64,000 nt of DNA from assembly GCA_963932465.1 (NCBI GenBank), contig OZ010791.1, forward strand, positions 620,813,800-620,877,799, written 5' to 3'. Under the pieces are notes generated by a model. That model made no database searches, was not told where the DNA came from, and worked only from the letters and a program-made list of their open reading frames with translations. Position 1 is the stretch's first letter. Each line of letters starts with the position of its first letter. Positions 58,708 to 64,000 of this stretch are shown here, one piece after another. The stretch is from Maratus speciosus. Taxonomy: Eukaryota > Arthropoda > Arachnida > Araneae > Salticidae. The translations under genes were made by a program, and so were the position numbers.

Positions 58708-61700
58708 TACCTATTTTTTCGAAAGGCCTATTTGGAATATCATGAGGTTCTAGCGGTTCTTTAGTCTGCGTTTTTTGAAATTTTTCACATACACTACATT
58801 TACTGATTAATTCTTCAATATCTCTGGTGATGCCTGGCCAGTACATTATTTCTCGAGCTCTGCTTTTACATTTTGTTATGCCTAAGTGTGATTCATGAAT
58901 AAGAAATAACATGTCCTGCCTGAGTGCATTTGGGACCACAATTTTATCTTCTAAAAATACTAGTCCATCAGCAACATATATACTGTTTTTAACTTTATAA
59001 TAGCAAAGAAGATTTTTAGGAATTAATTTTTTACTTTTAGGCCAACCCTCCTTAAAAAATTTGGAAATTAATTTAAGTTCCTCATCTTCAGCAGTTAACT
59101 TTTGGAACTGTTTGAATTTGTTTTCACTCATCGGCAAGAGTTTTGCAACAGAGTGTACCACATTTAGCATTTCGGGGTCTTCTTCACCCACATCTTTTAA
59201 ACTTGCTCTTGACAAAGTGTCAGCAAGGTACATTTTACTACCTGGGACATATTTTATAGTAAAATCATACTTAAGCAATTTAAGCAACATACGTTGCAAG
59301 CGAGTGGTAATTTTGCCAATGGGCTTGTGCACAATTGACGTTAGAGGTTTATGATCACTTTCAACTAATACTTTGTGGCCATACAACAAATTATGATATT
59401 TTCCGAATGCAAATACAATTGCGAGCAATTCCTTCTCAATTTGAGCATAATTTGTTTCACACTCGCTCAAACTTCTAGATGCAAATGACACTGGGTGTCC
59501 CTCTTGTAAGAGACAGACACCTAGCCCACCTTGTGAACTGTCACACTGAACAGTTATAGGTAATGAGGGATTAAAGACTTTTAAAACAGGAGCTGAACTT
59601 ATTAGTTTTTTGATATTTTCAAAACTAGTCTCTTGTTCATGGTTCCACTGGAACTCTACATTATTTTTTAACAATTCTCTCATTGGGGCGGTTACAGCTG
59701 ATACATTGGGTAAAAATTTACTCAAGAAATTAACCATGCCCAATAGCCTTTTGATATCACGTTTACACGATGGCTTCTCAAGCTCATTAATTGCCTTAAC
59801 ATGGCTAGGATCAGCTTTAATCCCATCCTTAGAAATAATTAAACCCATATATTTAACTTCATTTACTCTGAACTGAAATTTGTCAGGATTAAACTTTATG
59901 TTATTTGATTGTGCTCTCTCTAAAACTTTCAAAAGAATTTGGTCATGTTCCTCTCTAGTTCTACCTCCTATAATTAAATCATCGAAATATATTTCAACAC
60001 CCTGTATATCACCAAACAATTTAAAATTAGTTTTTTGGAACACCTCTGGTGCAGAGCAGATTCCGAAAGGTAATCTATGAAAGCGGTAACGCCCAAAAGG
60101 AGAATTAAAAGTACACAATTTCGAGCTAGCTTCATCTAACACAATTTGCCAGAATCCCTCCTTTAAGTCGAGCACTGAAAAATACTGTTTTCCTTCAAGT
60201 TTACTAATGATTTCATCAGCAGAAGGAATAACATAGTGCTCCCTTTTAATGGCTTTATTTAAGTTTCTAGGGTCAAGACAAATTCTCAACTTGCCGTTTG
60301 GCTTTTCAACCACTACCAGGCTACTGACCCAATCTGTTGGTTCATTTACAGGGGATATAATGCCTAACTTTGTCAATTCATCAAGAGTTTTGCCTAGCTC
60401 TTTATGAAGGGACTGAGGTACCCTTCGCGGTGGATTTATAATGGGTTTCACATCATTTTTCACTTCAATGTGATGTGGCTTGCCAGGAAATTTACCTAAA
60501 CCCTCAAAGACATTTTGATACTTACTAATTACATTTAATTTAGAATCTAAATTAATTTCATCTATCAACTGTATCAGCTGTAACTCTTGGCATGCCTGTA
60601 AACCCAATAAAGGCTTAGCCTTAACATCCACAACAACAAAATTTAACTTTACATTACAACATTTATCAGTATTACATGTTAGCGTAATGCACCCTTCAGG
60701 TTTCAGCTTATGATTACCATATGATAATAAAACAATATCAGTAGGGATCAAATTATTTTTAAACTTTAAATCAAAAGATTGAAAAACTGACACAGGAAGA
60801 ATATTAACTTGAGCACCTGTGTCTAGTTTAAAATTTACTTGCTGATCTCCAACTGTTACTGTTTTATACCATTCTTTCTCAGTTGAATTTACAGTATCAA
60901 CATCAATTAAAACATTATCAATATACAAACAATTAATATCAGAGCTATTTACCTCATTAACTTTTTGAAAATTATTTCTATGGTGGCTTACCTTATTTGA
61001 ATTCTTGCAAACAGCTGCAAAATGATGCTTTTTCTTACAAAGATTACACAGTTTGTTGTATGCTGGACATTGTCCTTTCACATGTTTTCTTCCACATGAT
61101 TTACAGTCAATAAAGTTTTTAAAGTTCATGGCTTTTTTCTTTTGATTAACTACGTTAATTTCACTGCATTTAGGGTCATTAATGGTCTTCATCTGTTCTC
61201 TACTAACTTCACAGGCTCGAATGCTGTCCACAGCTTTCTTCAGCGTCAGATCAGATTCCCGAAGTAGTCTTTCCTGTAAGCTCTTGTCCCGGATTCCAAG
61301 TACGATTCGATCTCGCAGAAGACTCGATTCTTGTTCGCCAAACCCACATGATGAGGCTAATGTCTTTAATTCCGTCAGATATACATCTACGGCTTGTCCG
61401 TTTTTCTGAGAGCAGGAAAAGAATTTGAAGCGTTCAAATACCTCGTTACTTTGCGGCAGGCAGTGGTTTTCAAATTTCTTAATGACGTCGTCAAATTTTT
61501 CTTTTCTTTCTCCGCCTTCAAAGCGAAAAGTGTTGAACACGCTGACTCCTTCATCACCAATAACGTTCAGTAGAATGGCTATTTTGATTTTATCATCTTT
61601 TCCATTCTTTTCAGAGGCCAACATGAAGTTGTCAAACTTTTGTTTCCACTTCAACCAGTTGTCGGACAAATTTGGCGCACTGAACGTCAATTCACCAGGG

Positions 61701-61717
61701 GGCTTGAAACTATCCAT
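58664..61717 (-). CDS. Gypsy gag-pol polyprotein (1017 residues)
   Basis: Encodes Gag and most of Pol in a single frame. The start ATG at 61717 is set by an in-frame TAA nine bases upstream. Gag covers about residues 1-200. Two zinc knuckles follow: C205-x2-C...H...C217, and C224-x2-C...H...C237. Protease has LDTGA (298-302). Reverse transcriptase covers roughly 430-640, with VLDLKEGFWQI (Asp 517) and the active site IYFDD (576-580). RNase H spans about 718-836, with Asp 726, EKELLA (761-766), ESDHKP (Asp 788) and LADTLSR. Integrase zinc region: H941, H944, C974, C977; first catalytic Asp 1005 in KIGIDLMY. The frame ends prematurely 12 residues after that Asp. Everything up to integrase looks intact. 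Relatives are K02A2.6-like Gypsy elements, common in arachnids and other arthropods. Confidence 0.93.
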   Translation of the reverse strand: MDSFKPPGELTFSAPNLSDNWLKWKQKFDNFMLASEKNGKDDKIKIAILLNVIGDEGVSVFNTFRFEGGERKEKFDDVIKKFENHCLPQSNEVFERFKFFSCSQKNGQAVDVYLTELKTLASSCGFGEQESSLLRDRIVLGIRDKSLQERLLRESDLTLKKAVDSIRACEVSREQMKTINDPKCSEINVVNQKKKAMNFKNFIDCKSCGRKHVKGQCPAYNKLCNLCKKKHHFAAVCKNSNKVSHHRNNFQKVNEVNSSDINCLYIDNVLIDVDTVNSTEKEWYKTVTVGDQQVNFKLDTGAQVNILPVSVFQSFDLKFKNNLIPTDIVLLSYGNHKLKPEGCITLTCNTDKCCNVKLNFVVVDVKAKPLLGLQACQELQLIQLIDEINLDSKLNVISKYQNVFEGLGKFPGKPHHIEVKNDVKPIINPPRRVPQSLHKELGKTLDELTKLGIISPVNEPTDWVSSLVVVEKPNGKLRICLDPRNLNKAIKREHYVIPSADEIISKLEGKQYFSVLDLKEGFWQIVLDEASSKLCTFNSPFGRYRFHRLPFGICSAPEVFQKTNFKLFGDIQGVEIYFDDLIIGGRTREEHDQILLKVLERAQSNNIKFNPDKFQFRVNEVKYMGLIISKDGIKADPSHVKAINELEKPSCKRDIKRLLGMVNFLSKFLPNVSAVTAPMRELLKNNVEFQWNHEQETSFENIKKLISSAPVLKVFNPSLPITVQCDSSQGGLGVCLLQEGHPVSFASRSLSECETNYAQIEKELLAIVFAFGKYHNLLYGHKVLVESDHKPLTSIVHKPIGKITTRLQRMLLKLLKYDFTIKYVPGSKMYLADTLSRASLKDVGEEDPEMLNVVHSVAKLLPMSENKFKQFQKLTAEDEELKLISKFFKEGWPKSKKLIPKNLLCYYKVKNSIYVADGLVFLEDKIVVPNALRQDMLFLIHESHLGITKCKSRAREIMYWPGITRDIEELISKCSVCEKFQKTQTKEPLEPHDIPNRPFEKIGIDLMYLHNRLPSSS

Positions 61718-61874
61718 AATTATTTAGAACACGAGAATTCACTGTTATTTACAACGTGATTATAGAACACAAAAGTTCCATTTAAAGCAGTTTCAACCTC
61801 CTTCGCCGTCCTTCGCATAACAGCATGATCGCACAACGTCTTAGAAATCTGTTTCCATCCAAGTCAAAAACGAA

Positions 61875-61883
61875 CTGACACCA
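61875..61883 (-). other. Primer-binding site
   Basis: On the minus strand TGGTGTCAG begins directly after the 5' LTR. These nine bases are complementary to a tRNA 3' end CTGACACCA, as in some Leu tRNAs (from general knowledge). The match stops there, so the exact primer tRNA is uncertain. Confidence 0.7.
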
Positions 61884-62158
61884 TGTATGAAGCTTGGATT
61901 CATTGACGAAAAGACTTCTTCATATGAAACATAGTTTATTAATAACATGAGTTTAAATTTAATAGCATATTATCTGGACTAATATCACGGCATGCATCGT
62001 GATTACAAGAGAGAAGTGAGCGTACTGACAGCTCCAAGCACATAGCATCATAATACTACATTCGTGTTGCCATTGAGCTATATAAAATATAGTGTTGCCA
62101 TTACATACCAAAAACTTTAATATTTAATGGGTGTTGCCACAAGTATACATATATCACA
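61884..62158 (-). repeat. 5' LTR of the Gypsy element
   Basis: 275 bp, identical to the other LTR. On the minus strand, CTATATTTTATATAG (plus 62078-62092) is a TATA-like sequence that could position transcription. A leader of 166 bp separates it from the gag start. Confidence 0.95.
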
Positions 62159-62267
62159 ATGTGTGATAGATATTTTAGACTATCGATTGTTCCAGCTCGC
62201 ACACGCAAACGCTCGCTGATTATTATACTATTATTTTTAACTCAATCATACTGGCTGGTTAAGTTAT

Positions 62268-62390
62268 CATGCGAATTCATTTTTTCCAACTCAGCGAAAC
62301 AATGTCCAGGCTGGGACTCGAACTCAGAACCTTTGATTTACTTTGTCAATTTTCTACTGTTTTATCTACCTGGGTTGACAACCTTAGGAC
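62268..62390 (-). mobile_element. tRNA-headed SINE, family B, copy 1
   Basis: On the minus strand it reads AACCCAGGTAGATAAAACAG, then CTGAGTTCGAGTCCCAGCC (B box GAGTTCGAGTCCC), then GCTGAGTTGGAAAAAATGAA. The same head and body occur at 63019-63135 on the plus strand. Target duplications and tail were not found, so the ends are approximate. Confidence 0.65.
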
Positions 62391-62478
62391 ATATTTCGCT
62401 CAGATAATCTTATTGGTAATAGCCACAGACTTCTCATATAAGTAAACACCAATTTGGTAACCTTTTCTTGAAGCCTAC

Positions 62479-62514
62479 ATCTCTGCCCTCCGTCACGTGA
62501 TGGAGGGCAGAGAT
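62479..62514. repeat. Perfect 13-bp hairpin with CACGTG loop
   Basis: ATCTCTGCCCTCC and GGAGGGCAGAGAT are exact inverses around GTCACGTGAT, which itself contains the palindrome CACGTG. No mobile-element flank is evident. Confidence 0.8.
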
Positions 62515-62746
62515 TTGCGCCAAACCGGTTTTACTCCCGGCAAAAGCTTTTCGGAACCTCTCTCTGGAATCTTGAGTTGACCGAGAATGAAATCCGAAAG
62601 TTGCCAATAAAGGGATCACTGCCAAAAAAGACATCCTTTTGGCGATGAAAGAGCGAAAGCATGTTGGATTCAAAATTTGTTGGATTCTGAAAGAACAATG
62701 GGGTTTGGTCTTTACCTCTACTCCTATCTTTCCTCTGAGGTAAGAC

Positions 62747-62966
62747 ATCTGGCCGGTCATCTAGACAGCTCAACAGAATAAACCGCAGGTAATGGAACTC
62801 CATTTAAACGATGAGGTCAGTTCGCTCAGATGTAAAAATTTAATTCGTATAACTTTACCGATCAGTATGAGTTAAAAATAATACTGTATCTGCATCCACA
62901 TCGTTTAAATAGAGTTCCATAACATGCGGTTTATTCTGTTGTGCTGTCTACATGGCAGACCAGATG
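62747..62966. mobile_element. Small foldback element
   Basis: CTCAACAGAATAAACCGCAG, GGAACTCCATTTAAACGATG and preceding GGCCGGTCATCTAGACAG are mirrored inverted around 62895-62966 (CATCGTTTAAATAGAGTTCC, GCGGTTTATTCTGTTGTG). The arms are about 60 bp and the centre about 85 bp. No clear target duplication. Confidence 0.7.
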
Positions 62967-63018
62967 TTGGGAGATCAATAAGGTCGCCTGAGCAAAATAT
63001 GCCAGCCAGTGAGCCAGT

Positions 63019-63135
63019 TGTCACCCCCAGATAGCTCAAACGGGCCGGTAGAGCACTGACAATGTGAGTTCTGGGTTCGAGCCCCGGCTTGGGCATTTTT
63101 CGCTCAGTTGGAAAAATTGAATTCATATGATATTA
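63019..63135 (+). mobile_element. tRNA-headed SINE, family B, copy 2
   Basis: CCCCCAGATAGCTCAAACGG...GGTAGAGC is an A-box arm, GGGTTCGAGCCCC is a B-box arm, and CCCCAGA/TTGGGC can form an acceptor stem, so the head is close to a tRNA. It is followed by TTTTTCGCTCAGTTGGAAAAA and ATTGAATTCATATGAT, shared with the inverted copy 750 bp upstream. A functional tRNA gene is unlikely because of the imperfect stems and the conserved non-tRNA body. Confidence 0.68.
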
Positions 63136-64000
63136 ATATAGACTAGTTTGTGCAATCTTTTAAGCATTATTTGTGTACAACGAACTTTGTGGTACTTTCT
63201 ATAGCACGTTACCCTTCATTTTCAGTTGTTAACGCTTTCCAACATAGTTGAAAAGTGTTTATGACTTTGGCTTGTCCGTCCGCAATCTAACGTAAATATA
63301 CTCGGATTGCCCTGAAACTTTTTTTTTATGTTATTGATGCTCACTATAGTACGATCCCTATAAAGGCAGAAGTTAAAATGCAAGACTGTACAAAAGTATT
63401 CAAGTATATACCGACTATTGGTATAAATTGTTGAAAGTGAAATGCATTTTCTTGCTAAACTAAATTTTCGCATACTATATAGAATATATACCATCCTATG
63501 GATCAAATACAGGGCTGTACGAAAGAATTGGAATACATTTGGCTATGGACGGTATTTGCTGAAATCAGTTTTTCAGACGTTTTATGCGATTTCTAAAATG
63601 TTTACCTAGGTGTCTTATTTATCGTCTTTACCTAAATAATGAAGTTTCGTTAAAGCATTCAGGAAGTGTCGGAAAATGTTTCATAATCTATGCTCCACGC
63701 ATGATTTTACTTTCTTGTTTTTACATGTGCCGCGTAAGATTTCCATTGCAACACCACGCCCTGGTAATAAATGTCCAAAATATTCCGAAAGTTTGTATAC
63801 AAAGTAAGGAGCCTACGGATTATAAGTTCTGTGATATTGCATGCTTATAACTGTCATTTGTAGACCAGTTTCAGCTGACATCACAGCACTAGCAACTCAG
63901 CGACTACCTTGGTGGACTTGACGATTTTGATGGGTCGGTGATAATGATGGTTAACAAATTGGCGATTTTGATTTAATGGGCGAAAACTGAAAGATTATTG
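63136..64000. other. No gene recognised
   Basis: AT-rich with short frames only. No terminal repeats or protein similarity were seen up to the end of the window. Confidence 0.45.

Larger units (their letters stand above)
57389..62158 (-). mobile_element. Ty3/Gypsy LTR retrotransposon, nearly complete
   Basis: The element is 4.77 kb, read right to left. It has two 275-bp LTRs beginning TG and ending CA, a primer-binding site and a polypurine tract at the expected edges, and one long gag-pol frame followed by two further open segments. The 5-bp duplication ATGTG flanks it (57384-57388 and 62159-62163). The LTRs are identical over all 275 bp as read here, so insertion was recent. No envelope-like frame is present. 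Pol is interrupted twice in the integrase region, so this copy is not autonomous as given. Confidence 0.95.

Noticed and set aside
57389..62158. Envelope gene / infectious errantivirus
   Set aside because: After integrase only about 150 bp remain before the 3' LTR, so no envelope frame fits.
63019..63096. Functional tRNA gene
   Set aside because: Stems are imperfect and the non-tRNA body is shared with an inverted copy 750 bp away, so a SINE is the better explanation.

Overview
The window is eukaryotic, AT-rich, intron-like or intergenic DNA that has been built almost entirely from transposable elements. No complete host gene is visible. The mixture (Ty3/Gypsy, Penelope-like, LINE, three tRNA-headed SINE families, Helitron, Tc1/mariner, pogo/Tigger, piggyBac, several hAT groups and a Transib-type element) fits an arthropod. 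A spider or other arachnid is plausible, but the sequence does not settle this. The only hint of a host gene is a GC-richer block at 7490-7866 that looks like a promoter with a non-coding first exon ending in a splice donor.

Layout. 1-8900: a ~286-bp tandem repeat hit by a hAT MITE, a Helitron 3' end, a deleted Tc1 transposon, a TIR element, an exact 4 x 173-bp tandem array, the possible first exon, and a LINE fragment carrying a piggyBac MITE. 9320-15130: a four-level nest on an old mariner-family transposase pseudogene (mariner-type MITE inside it, two hAT elements inside that, a SINE inside the larger hAT). 15770-16975: Helitron helicase fossil. 18846-30350: an unassigned MITE, a head-to-head Penelope-like fragment, a mariner-type MITE split by a pogo/Tigger element, a 174-bp tandem duplication, a hAT MITE and a TTAA-flanked MITE. 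30970-35100: a degenerate ORF split by a SINE, a Helitron-like repeat and a long-TIR foldback. 39214-41500: a 12-copy array of a ~146-bp repeat with two interleaved variants, then two Tigger MITEs end to end. 43446-43841: a palindromic foldback element.

46895-54509 is the densest part. A TA-flanked element contains a ZBED/GTF2IRD2-type hAT transposase pseudogene. That pseudogene was split by a GC-rich-ended hAT element (itself carrying a TTAA MITE) and by a 2.7-kb Transib-type element whose ends look like V(D)J recombination signals (itself carrying a SINE). Target-site duplications make the order of most insertions readable.

57389-62158 is a near-complete Ty3/Gypsy retrotransposon on the minus strand with two identical 275-bp LTRs and a 5-bp target duplication. 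It is the youngest large element, but its pol is broken twice in the integrase region. The end of the window holds two SINE copies in opposite orientation and foldback sequences.

Boundaries given as target-site duplications or terminal repeats were read directly from the sequence. Family names rest on recognised protein or terminal motifs. No database search was possible.
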